A stretch of DNA of 58,363 bases from Bacteroides fragilis (GTDB lineage Bacteria; Bacteroidota; Bacteroidia; Bacteroidales; DTGW01), in NCBI GenBank assembly GCA_945889005.1, contig CAMDBI010000024.1, positions 1 through 58,363 of the forward strand, in the 5' to 3' direction. Positions 27,004 through 35,152 of the stretch are shown here, in pieces (the first letter of the stretch is position 1; every line of letters starts with the position of its first letter). The translations under genes were made by a program, and so were the position numbers. Under the pieces are notes generated by a model. It was not told where the DNA came from, ran no database searches, and saw nothing but the letters and a program-made list of their open reading frames with translations.

Positions 27004-27453
27004 ATGGATTTCGAACCCAAAATAGTAGCTTTTGTTTGTAACTGGTGTACATATGCCGGGGCCGACCTTACTGGTACCAGCCGCATTAAATATGCTACAA
27101 ATGTTAAAATAGTGCGTTTTCCTTGCACGGGTCGCATCGACTTTATGCTTTTGCTTAAGGCATTTGGCGAAGGTGCCGATGGAGTAATTGTTTCGGGTTG
27201 TCACCCAAACGACTGCCACTATACATCGGGCAACTTTCATGCACGTCGCAGATGGATTACATTTCGTAACCTGATTGATTTCTGTGGTATAGATATTCGT
27301 CGTATCCAATTTTCTTGGGTTTCGGCAGCCGAGGGAGCCAAATGGGCCGAAATTGTGAACACTACCGTTACTACAGTTAGAGAACTCGGCCCCTATACCG
27401 ATTATCAGAAAGCTGCAGATGCATTTAATGAACAAGAAGCACAACATGGATGA
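27004..27453 (+). CDS. flxD: FlxD/MvhD-like electron-transfer subunit
   Basis: 149 residues from ATG 27004 (PKIVAFVCNWCTYAGADL is the family's N-terminus); an upstream in-frame ATG at 26923 would add a stretch unlike the family. Cys pairs CNWC, FPCTGR and GCHPNDCHY match MvhD, which bridges an electron-donating module to HdrA through a [2Fe-2S] cluster. No MvhA/MvhG hydrogenase genes are present, consistent with the Flx type. The gap 26872-27003 contains a short GTGGA-rich repeat (26878-26890). Confidence 0.92.
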   Translation: MDFEPKIVAFVCNWCTYAGADLTGTSRIKYATNVKIVRFPCTGRIDFMLLLKAFGEGADGVIVSGCHPNDCHYTSGNFHARRRWITFRNLIDFCGIDIRRIQFSWVSAAEGAKWAEIVNTTVTTVRELGPYTDYQKAADAFNEQEAQHG

Positions 27454-28249
27454 AATAAAAAATAAAGCCCGCGAACTCCTGCAATCGGGAGATGTGAATA
27501 TTGTAATTGGCTACGAAACAAGTAAATCGGGTAAAATACGCCCTGTTTTTATTACCAAGCCTGAAGAAGCTAATAAACTTGTGTTCAATAGCAGGTGTAT
27601 CAACAACCTTGCAGTTTACCTTCACAAGCACGAAGTTAAATCTTATGGCATGATGGCTATTGTAGCACCTATTCAGGTGTTACGCACTATTGTTCAGCTT
27701 GCTGCCGAAAACCAATTGAAAGAAGAGAAGCTTGTTGTTTTAGGTGTTTCGCCCGAGGGAAAAGTAACACAATTTGGATCCTTTGATGAAATAGAAAAAT
27801 ATGTAGCGCTTTTTGATCAGGAAATTGACGAAAAATCGAATACGCTGATGGCAAAGATAGAAAGTCTTCCACCTCAAGAACGTTGGAAATTTTGGTCCGA
27901 AGAACTTTCGCAATGTTTCAAATGCTACGCTTGTAGAGCTGCATGCCCATTGTGCTATTGCGAAAAATGCACCATTGAGAGCAATCAGCCTCAATGGATA
28001 CGTCCAACTTCCGATACCATTGGAAATTTCGAATGGCACATAATGCGAGCCATGCACATGGCTGGTCGCTGTACCGACTGTGGCTCCTGTGCCGATGCTT
28101 GCCCGCTTGGCATTCCCCTCAACCTGTTTACCCGAAAAATGCGGGAAAACCTGAAAGAGCAGTTTGGCACTATACCTGTTGTTAACAGTAAAGGGGGAAA
28201 TGTCCTATCGACCTACAAAAGCGACGATAAAGAAAATTTTATACGATAA
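27446..28249 (+). CDS. flxC: FlxC-like iron-sulfur protein
   Basis: 267 residues from ATG 27446, which overlaps the flxD stop by 8 nt; two earlier ATGs (27419, 27428) are possible. A FrhB-like N-terminal part (IVIGYETSKSGKIRPVFITK, CINNLAVYLHKHEV) precedes a 2x[4Fe-4S] region with CFKCYACRAACP, the Cys-rich CYCEKC and CTDCGSCADACP. It should relay electrons between the NADH module and FlxD/Hdr. Confidence 0.85.
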   Translation: MDEIKNKARELLQSGDVNIVIGYETSKSGKIRPVFITKPEEANKLVFNSRCINNLAVYLHKHEVKSYGMMAIVAPIQVLRTIVQLAAENQLKEEKLVVLGVSPEGKVTQFGSFDEIEKYVALFDQEIDEKSNTLMAKIESLPPQERWKFWSEELSQCFKCYACRAACPLCYCEKCTIESNQPQWIRPTSDTIGNFEWHIMRAMHMAGRCTDCGSCADACPLGIPLNLFTRKMRENLKEQFGTIPVVNSKGGNVLSTYKSDDKENFIR

Positions 28250-28256
28250 AAGACCC

Positions 28257-29267
28257 ATGACAGAGCAAAGACTTATTTCAAAAGCCTCACTGGCAAAGCT
28301 TTTTGATCTTATAAAATCGAAAGGAACATTCGTTTATGGTCCTAAGAATCATAACAATCGTGTCGATTATTTGCCATTGAACGCATTCGAAGAACTTACC
28401 GAGGATTTTATTCAAACCACCCAATCGGCAAAGGCAGTAGCATTTCCTCGAACCGAAAAACTTTTTAGTTATAAAAAAGAATTTCAAAAAGTAGATGTTA
28501 GCGATTTTAAACCAGAAAGCATTCAGAATAACATATTGTGGGGTGTAAGACCTTGCGATGCTGCTGGTTTTATTCCATTGAGCAGTATTTTTAACTGGGA
28601 TATACAAGATATTATGTTCAATACCCGACTGAGTAAAACTACGATTATTACTTATAGTTGCATAAAAGCCGACGATGCCTGTTTCTGTACATCGGTAGGT
28701 GGAAATCCGGGTAATACTGCCGGTAGCGACATTCAACTTACTCCAATTGGCGACAATAATTACCTAGCAGAGATACTTACACCTAAAGGTCAAGCCATTG
28801 TTGATCTTGCTCCCGATTTGTTTAACGTTAGCCAAACGATTGACAAACAAAAATACTTGGCAAATGTTCCCGTTCAATTTAACCGGGAAGAATTGACCAA
28901 AAAACTTAGTACAATATTCGAAAGCGAAGTATGGAAAGCACAATCGATGCGTTGTTTGGGATGTGGGGCATGTGCTTTCGTTTGTCCTACTTGTGCTTGC
29001 TTCGATATACAAGATCAAAAGCATGGGAGCAAAGGAACCCGAGTACGTAATTGGGATTCATGTGGATTTTCGATGTTTACTATGCACACCTCTGGGCACA
29101 ACCCACGCGAAGTACAAAACCAACGTTGGCGCCAACGTTTGATGCATAAATTCTCGTATATGCCAGACCGCTTAAATGTTACGGGATGTACCGGATGCGG
29201 ACGATGTTCCAGAGCTTGCCCAGTCGATATGAATATACTTGAACATATTATATCAATTGAAAGTTAA
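28257..29267 (+). CDS. flxB: FlxB-like 4Fe-4S protein (sulfhydrogenase beta-like)
   Basis: 336 residues from ATG 28257, 7 nt after flxC; the longer frame from 28164 lies inside flxC. The N-terminal domain shows the GVRPCDAAGF motif, and the C-terminal ferredoxin part has CLGCGACAFVCP-TC and CTGCGRCSRACP. The same architecture is found in sulfhydrogenase beta and anaerobic sulfite reductase A. It links FlxA to FlxC. Confidence 0.88.
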   Translation: MTEQRLISKASLAKLFDLIKSKGTFVYGPKNHNNRVDYLPLNAFEELTEDFIQTTQSAKAVAFPRTEKLFSYKKEFQKVDVSDFKPESIQNNILWGVRPCDAAGFIPLSSIFNWDIQDIMFNTRLSKTTIITYSCIKADDACFCTSVGGNPGNTAGSDIQLTPIGDNNYLAEILTPKGQAIVDLAPDLFNVSQTIDKQKYLANVPVQFNREELTKKLSTIFESEVWKAQSMRCLGCGACAFVCPTCACFDIQDQKHGSKGTRVRNWDSCGFSMFTMHTSGHNPREVQNQRWRQRLMHKFSYMPDRLNVTGCTGCGRCSRACPVDMNILEHIISIES

Positions 29268-29280
29268 ATTTGAAAATTAT

Positions 29281-29321
29281 TAACTTTCAACTTTCAACTT
29301 TCAACTTTTAACTTTTAACTT
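29281..29321 (+). repeat. CAACTTT/TAACTTT minirepeat
   Basis: Six consecutive 7-nt units of the form TAACTTT or CAACTTT in the flxB-flxA gap. A related run lies at 7311-7336. Confidence 0.7.
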
Positions 29322-29330
29322 ACAATTATC

Positions 29331-30170
29331 ATGTGCCAATCAAACATATATAAACCCTACCTGATGCTGGTTGAGAAAATCACCAAAGAAGCACCAGGCG
29401 TGAAAACATTTCGTTTAAAATTTACCAATCCCGAAGAAGCCGCCAGTTTCCAATTTAAAGCTGGTCAGTTTGGCGAGTACTCAATTTTTGGCGAAGGCGA
29501 ATCGACCTTTTGTATAGCATCGTCGCCCACCCGCGAAGGTTATATCGAATGTACCTTTCGCGAATCGGGTAAAGTAACATCGGCACTTGCCAGTTGCGAA
29601 GAGGGTAGTATTATTGGTTTTCGTGGCCCCTACGGAAATACATTTCCTATTGATGAGTGGAAAGGAAAAAACCTGCTTTTCATAGCCGGCGGAATAGCGC
29701 TGCCTCCTATGCGCTGCGTAATATGGAACTGTTTAGACCTACGCGATCAGTTCAAGGATGTTACCATTGTTTACGGTGCACGTACAGTCGAAGATTTGGT
29801 TTATAAGCATGAACTCGACGATTGGAGCAAACGACCCGATGTGCGCCTAATAACCACAGTCGATCCAGGAGGTCAAACCCCCGACTGGAAAGGTGAAGTA
29901 GGATTTGTTCCTTCCGTATTGGAAAAAGCTGCTCCAATTGCCGAAAATTCAGTGGCTATTGTATGTGGTCCCCCAATTATGATTAAATATACATTCCCTG
30001 TTTTAGAAAAACTTGGATTTGCCGATCATAACATATTTACCACACTCGAAAACCGTATGAAATGTGGATTTGGGAAATGCGGACGTTGTAATGTTGGTAA
30101 AGTATATGTTTGTAAAGACGGTCCAGTATTTACTTATGCAGCTTTGAAAGAATTGCCTGCGGAATACTAA
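29331..30170 (+). CDS. flxA: FlxA-like NAD(P)H-binding flavoprotein
   Basis: 279 residues, ferredoxin-NADP reductase fold of the sulfhydrogenase gamma/DHODH-electron-transfer type: FAD site FKAGQFGEYSIFGEGES...CIASSP, nucleotide site LLFIAGGIALPPMRC, GPPIMIKYT and C-terminal Cys cluster RMKCGFGKCGRCNVGKVYVC for a [2Fe-2S]. It oxidises NADH and so completes the FlxABCD-HdrABC complex known from Desulfovibrio. Last gene of the operon. Confidence 0.92.
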   Translation: MCQSNIYKPYLMLVEKITKEAPGVKTFRLKFTNPEEAASFQFKAGQFGEYSIFGEGESTFCIASSPTREGYIECTFRESGKVTSALASCEEGSIIGFRGPYGNTFPIDEWKGKNLLFIAGGIALPPMRCVIWNCLDLRDQFKDVTIVYGARTVEDLVYKHELDDWSKRPDVRLITTVDPGGQTPDWKGEVGFVPSVLEKAAPIAENSVAIVCGPPIMIKYTFPVLEKLGFADHNIFTTLENRMKCGFGKCGRCNVGKVYVCKDGPVFTYAALKELPAEY

Positions 30171-30318
30171 TATTTATTATTTAAAAACATTTTTGCACTT
30201 CCTTTGTTCTGTTCTAATTAAAGATTAAAATTTAGAATCATCTTGAGGTTTCGTGTTCTATTGCCTTGATTTCATTCATCTTTTTCTTTATCATTTTTAA
30301 ACATTACAAAAAAGCTGC

Positions 30319-31854
30319 ATGAAAACATTAACTTTAGAAAACAACTCAACTATTGCTATAAACCAGGAAATTCCTTTTTCCGAATTTCTTGAAGGATTTA
30401 AATCTAAAATAAAAAAAGCATTTCATGTCGATGACGACATCGACAAACTAAGCGTTCAACGCCGTTTACCTGCACAAACGCTCAACGACATTATGTCGTA
30501 CAATCCCTTATCTGTTTGCATTCCCAAGCAATATGGAGGTCATGGTTATTCAACCCACGAGTGTATAGCATTAATGTCAGAAGCGTCGTATGAATCATTG
30601 GCATTATCACTAACCCTTAGTATCAATTATGCTCTATTCCTGCAGCCTGTAATCAAATATGCTCAGGAAGATGCAAAATTACCGCTCTTTAAGCGCTTCT
30701 TGGAACATCAAAATATGGGAGGCCTTATGATAACAGAACCTGGTCATGGAAGCGATGCATTGAATATGCAAACCTTTTATACCGAACAAAATGGGTATTT
30801 TCACTTGAAAGGAACCAAGCATTGGGCTGGATTAACTGGAATGGCAAATTATTGGTTGTTGACAGCTCGTAAAAGTGGTGATAACGGATTGCTCCGCGAT
30901 ATCGATTTTTTTATATGCGATGTAAATACCGCCGGTCAAGAAATTGTGGTCGAGGAGTATTTCGAAAACCTTGGGCTTTACCAAATACCCTATGGTCGAA
31001 ACCTTATCGATGTTAGTATTCCCCAAAATCAGAGACTAATACCTCAAACGAGTGGAGTGCAAATGATGCTCGATACCTTACATAGAAGTCGCCTTCAGTT
31101 TCCGGGTATGGGTATGGGCTTCATAAAACGCATGCTCGAAGAGGCTATTAAACACACAAGAGAAAGAAAAGTAGGTGGGCGAAATCTTTACTCGTACGAT
31201 CAGGTGCAACACCGATTGGCTAGACTGCAAGCAAACTATACTATATGCTCTGCATTATGTGTTGTGGGCAGCGAAATGGCTGGTATTGAAAACGATTTAA
31301 CTCAAAAAGGTCTTGAAGCAAATATTATTAAAAGCATAACCACCGATCTAATGCAGGATTCGTCGCAGTCGCTACTTCAATTGGTTGGAGCAAGTGGTTA
31401 CAAACTCAATCACATAGCAGGTCGCAGCACTGTCGATAGTCGACCTTTTCAAATATTCGAAGGTTCTAACGATATACTATATGTGCAAATTTGTGAATCG
31501 TTCCTGAAATTGATGAATACAGCCAAGGAAACAAATTTATATCAATTTCTAAAATCATTCAGTTTAACATCTAGAGCTTCAGAAATAATTAAAGATCTTG
31601 TTGATTTTGAATTAAACAAAAATTTATCTCAACGTAAATTAGTTGATTTGGGAATTGTAATAAGTCGAATTGCCGCAATGAATAGCACAGCAATTATGAT
31701 TGACCGAGGTTTTCGTCCCGATTTAATTCAAGGAGCAATTAATATGTTGAAACAAGAAATATCGGGCCAAATCAATACATTCTCGTTTGCCCAAAACACC
31801 ACTCTTTTCGACGATTATAGTGAAAATAGCCATTGGTTAGATTTTGTAAAATAA
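30319..31854 (+). CDS. Acyl-CoA dehydrogenase family protein
   Basis: 511 residues, about 130 longer than a typical acyl-CoA dehydrogenase because of a C-terminal helical extension. Conserved FAD/substrate segments: MITEPGHGSDALNMQT, LKGTKHWAGLTGMANYWLL, RERKVGGRNLYSYDQVQHRLA, QLVGASGY and FEGSNDILYVQ, with Glu at the position of the catalytic base. Located 148 nt after flxA; no acyl-CoA metabolism genes or EtfAB nearby, so substrate and electron acceptor are unknown. It could supply reducing power to the neighbouring complex, but no direct evidence exists. Confidence 0.85.
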   Translation: MKTLTLENNSTIAINQEIPFSEFLEGFKSKIKKAFHVDDDIDKLSVQRRLPAQTLNDIMSYNPLSVCIPKQYGGHGYSTHECIALMSEASYESLALSLTLSINYALFLQPVIKYAQEDAKLPLFKRFLEHQNMGGLMITEPGHGSDALNMQTFYTEQNGYFHLKGTKHWAGLTGMANYWLLTARKSGDNGLLRDIDFFICDVNTAGQEIVVEEYFENLGLYQIPYGRNLIDVSIPQNQRLIPQTSGVQMMLDTLHRSRLQFPGMGMGFIKRMLEEAIKHTRERKVGGRNLYSYDQVQHRLARLQANYTICSALCVVGSEMAGIENDLTQKGLEANIIKSITTDLMQDSSQSLLQLVGASGYKLNHIAGRSTVDSRPFQIFEGSNDILYVQICESFLKLMNTAKETNLYQFLKSFSLTSRASEIIKDLVDFELNKNLSQRKLVDLGIVISRIAAMNSTAIMIDRGFRPDLIQGAINMLKQEISGQINTFSFAQNTTLFDDYSENSHWLDFVK

Positions 31855-31985
31855 TGATACACTAGATTTAATAGTGTTTTTTTATTTTACAATTTTTTTT
31901 GACCTTAATTATTAACATTTTTAACTTGCAAAATTGCTAGAGTAAATGTTGTTATAATTCAATTAGTCAGATATATAGCATGCCG

Positions 31986-32041
31986 ATTGTTAATAAGTTA
32001 TCAACAAATTGTTAATAACTTATTGTTAATAATTTGTTGAT
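31986..32041. promoter_or_regulatory. Array of three ATTGTTAATAA repeats with overlapping inverted repeats
   Basis: Exact ATTGTTAATAA at 31986-31996, 32008-32018 and 32022-32032. TTATCAACA (31999-32007) is the near inverse of TGTTAATAA (32010-32018). AATAAGTTAT/ATAACTTATT and ATCAACAAATT/AATTTGTTGAT are mutually exclusive hairpin pairs. Upstream of the 68-residue ORF. Could be operators or an RNA switch. Confidence 0.5.
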
Positions 32042-32134
32042 GCCAAATATGAAGCGTATTTTAGCCTCATGAATGAGCTACAAAGCTTATAAATAGAACT
32101 ATTTTAATTAATAACAACATTAAACCCAAGTAAA

Positions 32135-32341
32135 ATGTACTTATTATTAGTAGAAGCAGCAAAAATGTCAATGACTAAAGGAGGTTTCAGATTGTCGTAC
32201 AATTTCGAAACGGACGAAGTGCAGGTACTCGACAAAAGATCGGGAGATCTTAACTATATTATCAATGGCGAAAACGACCCTATGTTGTCTTCGACTTTAA
32301 CATATTTTGGTTTACACAAAGTACCTATTATTGCATATTAA
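32135..32341 (+). CDS. Small hypothetical protein (68 aa)
   Basis: ATG start after CCCAAGTAAA. MYLLLVEAAKMSMTKGGFRL then an acidic, polar stretch (NFETDEVQVLDKRSGDLNYIING) ending in KVPIIAY. No recognised domain, no clear membrane segment (the first 10 residues are hydrophobic but short). Codon use (ttcgaaacggac, tcgac) resembles the surrounding core genes, which supports it as a real gene. It stands alone, with the repeat array upstream. Confidence 0.55.
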   Translation: MYLLLVEAAKMSMTKGGFRLSYNFETDEVQVLDKRSGDLNYIINGENDPMLSSTLTYFGLHKVPIIAY

Positions 32342-32976
32342 TATTCATTACAAGTATTGGACTTATAAATAAGTTTGATTTGCAATATTTTTCGAATAAT
32401 TAGTATTTATTTTAAAATGGTTCGTTGAAAAATGAGCCTGTTTTATTGAATACAAACAATAGTAATAATGTTTGTAATGTCAATACTTTAGCTTATATCA
32501 ACTTGAGATCAAATCTACTTCTAATTATTCTTACATGCTTATTTTCTGATTATGCTGAAAATATTGGCTTAGGCTTTAATAATGAATCCCTGAAAATTGA
32601 GTTTGCAGCCAATGAAATTGTACAAACTCTAAATACTTAGGGCTTTGTCGTAGCCTCTTTTTCAATTTATAAGTCTAAGAAACTTTTTTCTGGACAATAA
32701 AAATTTTGTTTTATTTAACATGAGCGATTTAAGCGCTACTTCCTTTGCCCTAAAGGTCGGAATAATAACCACTGCAGATTTTAAAAAAGAAAGTTTTTTT
32801 TTCAAAAAACAGGATAATTCATTTACATGATAAGTTTTGACGATGCTGGTACTGTGTATGGCTGACTTGAAGTTGCCCAAATCATTAAAACACAAGGAAT
32901 CGACGCGATACAGAATCAATTGTAAAATCGTTACATGAAAGTACGCGGAACCAAGTTTGACCTGCTTTCTCACTAG

Positions 32977-33117
32977 GGCACGGAAATTATCTCTATATCT
33001 AACTATGCAAAGGTATTTCTTTCAAATGCACCGGTAAATGGTTTTATAGAAAAAGGTACATTGGAGCACAGCAAACCCGGGAACTTGGGTTTGGGAACGT
33101 ATATATGTCAATCTTGA
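32977..33117 (+). pseudogene. Possible remnant of a GHKL ATPase (histidine kinase) C-terminus
   Basis: Open for 46 codons after a stop: reads IISISNYAKVF...NGFIEKGTLEHSKPGNLGLGTYICQS. This resembles the ISNxG...FEKG...GxGLGLYICK end of sensor-kinase ATPase domains, with key Gly residues changed. Upstream codons in the same frame are interrupted by stops. Short and degenerate, so weakly supported. Confidence 0.25.
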
Positions 33118-33193
33118 ATAAGGACATAATACTATTGAATTAATTTTTTGAAATTTTTGTATTGTTAGGTTGAATTAATTATTATTATGAATT

Positions 33194-33209
33194 CTCTATT
33201 GTCCGATTA
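33194..33209 (+). repeat. MITE left-end-like sequence
   Basis: CTCTATTGTCCGATTA matches the left end of the element at 19741 in 15 of 16 positions; a nearby AAATTTGTATTTTT (33220-33233) also parallels the interior of that element. No matching right end was found. Confidence 0.5.
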
Positions 33210-33415
33210 ATTTTACCAGAAATTTGTATTTTTAAAACCGAACTCTATTGTTAATAAACCTATTTTAAACCTTTCGGAAATATGTGATAACTATTGACAG
33301 CTGACAAAGTCAATTAACATTGGTAAATGGAACTAAATAATTTAATATTACTCTTTGGTTTTCTGTGTTAGTTCAGTTTTCCTTTGTGTAATTTAAACAT
33401 ACAAAAACTTTAAAA

Positions 33416-34378
33416 ATGAAAAACAAAGTTATTTCAATAGTTCTAATAATAATTGCAGTAATAATTGTAGTTATTATATTTTCTGATTTTTTCAATGAAA
33501 GGAGAGGAGAAATGGGTGAAAACCCTTATGAATTGAATATTGATGAATATAAAATAATTGACACCGCATTGATTAAATACACTGAAATTCGCCAAATAAG
33601 AGTTGGGGGAGATACACTTCGTAGTTTAACTTGGAATAAAGATAAAATATATATTGCAAGTGATAATATGCTGATAATAATAAATGAAAAGGGGAAAAAA
33701 CTAAATGAGTTATCATTTTCAAGGCCTCTTTATGCACTTTCTATTATGCCTAATGGAAATATTGTGATTGCCTTTAAATCTATGTTAACTATTGTATCAG
33801 AATTGGGCAAAGTGATATCAAACTATAATGCAATATCAGATAGTTCCTGGTTAACATCGGTAGCTTGTAATGACTCACTTATTTTTGTAGCAGACGCAGG
33901 GAAAAGACGAGTTTTGGTTTTTGATGAAAATTTAAAATATTTAAGAGAATTTAAAGGAGAATCGGGCAGTTATCATGTTCATGGATTTATTTTACCAAGT
34001 GCTAATTTCGATTTGGCTTTAAATTCCGATGGCGATCTATGGGTTGCAAATCCGGGTATTCATTCATTGCAATTGTATTCATATTTTGGAGTGTTGACTA
34101 GGTTTTGGGAAAAATCAGGAAATACTGTTGAAGGTTTTTGTGGTTGTTGTAATCCTGCAAATTTTTGTTTCTTGCCAAATGGCAACTTTATTACAAGCGA
34201 AAAGAAAATTGTAAGAATCAAAGAATATGGCCCATCAGGCGAATTAATAGGAATAGTAGCTTCTCCCGATAATTTTGTTGATGAAGGTTCATCGCCCGAT
34301 GTTGTATGTGATCAATCAGGAAGAGTTTTTGTACTTGATAAAGATAAAAAGATGATACGGATTTTTTCTAAAAAATAA
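33416..34378 (+). CDS. Membrane-anchored NHL-type beta-propeller with a GCC motif
   Basis: 320 residues: N-terminal membrane anchor (5-24, VISIVLIIIAVIIVVIIF), then about six NHL-like propeller repeats facing the outside (LFYVADAGKRRVLVFDENLKY type: IFVADAGKRRVLVFDE, LWVANPGIHSLQLYSY, VFVLDKDKKMIRIFSK). A loop carries GFCGCCNP with C242, C244 and C245, unusual for NHL proteins and a candidate metal- or disulfide-binding site. First gene of the redox cluster; its stop codon abuts the next ATG (0 nt gap). Function unknown; probably a sensor or docking scaffold for the exported electron carriers. Confidence 0.75.
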   Translation: MKNKVISIVLIIIAVIIVVIIFSDFFNERRGEMGENPYELNIDEYKIIDTALIKYTEIRQIRVGGDTLRSLTWNKDKIYIASDNMLIIINEKGKKLNELSFSRPLYALSIMPNGNIVIAFKSMLTIVSELGKVISNYNAISDSSWLTSVACNDSLIFVADAGKRRVLVFDENLKYLREFKGESGSYHVHGFILPSANFDLALNSDGDLWVANPGIHSLQLYSYFGVLTRFWEKSGNTVEGFCGCCNPANFCFLPNGNFITSEKKIVRIKEYGPSGELIGIVASPDNFVDEGSSPDVVCDQSGRVFVLDKDKKMIRIFSKK

Positions 34379-34564
34379 ATGGAACGAAAAGAATTTCTAA
34401 ATATAAGTGGTCGTATTGCATTATTAGCAGGGCTTGGAGTTTTGGCAGGAATTGGTGTAAACCGTTCATCTCAAAACGAAGATAGTTGTAATGTTAGTCT
34501 ATGTAAAAATTGCGGCAAATACAACAATTGTAATTTGCCAAAGAAGCAAAAAATAGAAAAATAA
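34379..34564 (+). CDS. Small exported Cys-rich protein
   Basis: 61 residues. MERKEFLNISGRIALLAGLG resembles a Tat-type or simple signal/anchor (R-K instead of the twin Arg), followed by C-x4-C-x2-C-x5-C (DSCNVSLCKNCGKYNNC) and a Lys-rich tail. Four Cys could bind one Fe-S cluster or metal. It starts directly after the NHL gene stop and ends 3 nt before the ferredoxin gene, so it is an integral part of the operon and not a spurious ORF. Confidence 0.7.
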   Translation: MERKEFLNISGRIALLAGLGVLAGIGVNRSSQNEDSCNVSLCKNCGKYNNCNLPKKQKIEK

Positions 34565-34567
34565 TCT

Positions 34568-35152
34568 ATGGCAGAAGATAAAACATATAACCGTCGTGAA
34601 TTTCTAAGAAATGGAATGAGGCTATCTCTTGCACTCTCTGTTATTGGGGTTGGCGGACTTACTGTTAGCAAATTGAATGCTAGTAAGTGGGTTTGGCAAA
34701 TAGATCCATTTAAATGCACGCAGTGCGGACTTTGTGCTACTAAATGCGTAAAAACGCCTTCAGCTGTGAAATGCGTACACGCTTATGCTCTTTGCGGTTA
34801 TTGCGATTTGTGTGGTGGATATCTCAAACCTACTGCAAAAGAAAGAAATTCAGCTGCTGAAAATCAGCTTTGCCCTACTGCTGCTATCGAACGCAAATAT
34901 ATCGAAGAGCCATATTATGAATATATTATCAAAGAAGAGCTTTGCATTGGCTGTGCTAAATGTGTAAAAGGTTGCTCAGCTTTCGGCAATGGCTCTCTTC
35001 ACTTGCAAATAAGACACAACTTGTGCGACAACTGCAACGAATGTGCAATAGCAAGAGTTTGCCCATCAGATGCTATCAAAAGGGTTTCGGCCGATAAACC
35101 ATACATTATAAAAGGAGATTTCAGTAAGGATGATAAAACTACAAATAAATGA
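34568..35152 (+). CDS. Tat-exported polyferredoxin
   Basis: 194 residues. Tat-like signal NRREFLRNG followed by a hydrophobic stretch (LSLALSVIGVGGL). Four [4Fe-4S]-type motifs: CTQCGLCATKC near residue 48, C-x6-LCGYCDLC near 70-80 with LCP, CIGCAKCVKGC near 125, CDNCNECAIARVCP near 155. Organisation resembles NrfC/DmsB/NapG-type electron-transfer subunits. With the twin-Arg signal it should sit on the outer face of the cytoplasmic membrane and receive electrons from the NapH-like protein. Overlaps the next gene by 4 nt. Confidence 0.88.
   Translation: MAEDKTYNRREFLRNGMRLSLALSVIGVGGLTVSKLNASKWVWQIDPFKCTQCGLCATKCVKTPSAVKCVHAYALCGYCDLCGGYLKPTAKERNSAAENQLCPTAAIERKYIEEPYYEYIIKEELCIGCAKCVKGCSAFGNGSLHLQIRHNLCDNCNECAIARVCPSDAIKRVSADKPYIIKGDFSKDDKTTNK

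Larger units (their letters stand above)
32342..33415. other. Gene-poor 1.07-kb stretch with remnants
   Basis: No intact gene. A 71-codon TTG-initiated frame (32425-32640) has no recognisable features. A small GGCT/AGCC hairpin plus T run is at 32641-32660. A possible kinase relic at 32977-33117 and a MITE-end-like sequence at 33194-33209 are listed separately. It separates the core genes from the redox cluster and looks like a decayed insertion site. Confidence 0.5.

Noticed and set aside
28164-28256. Longer N-terminus for flxB
   Set aside because: The extension is entirely within flxC or its stop region, and the family N-terminus begins at the ATG at 28257.
31999-32007. DnaA box/replication origin near 32 kb (TTATCAACA)
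   Set aside because: One near-match to TTATNCACA inside a repeat array, no cluster of boxes and no dnaA or dnaN nearby.
32662-32973. 103-codon minus-strand ORF in the gene-poor stretch
   Set aside because: No recognisable domain, unusual composition, in degenerate DNA; not supported as a gene.
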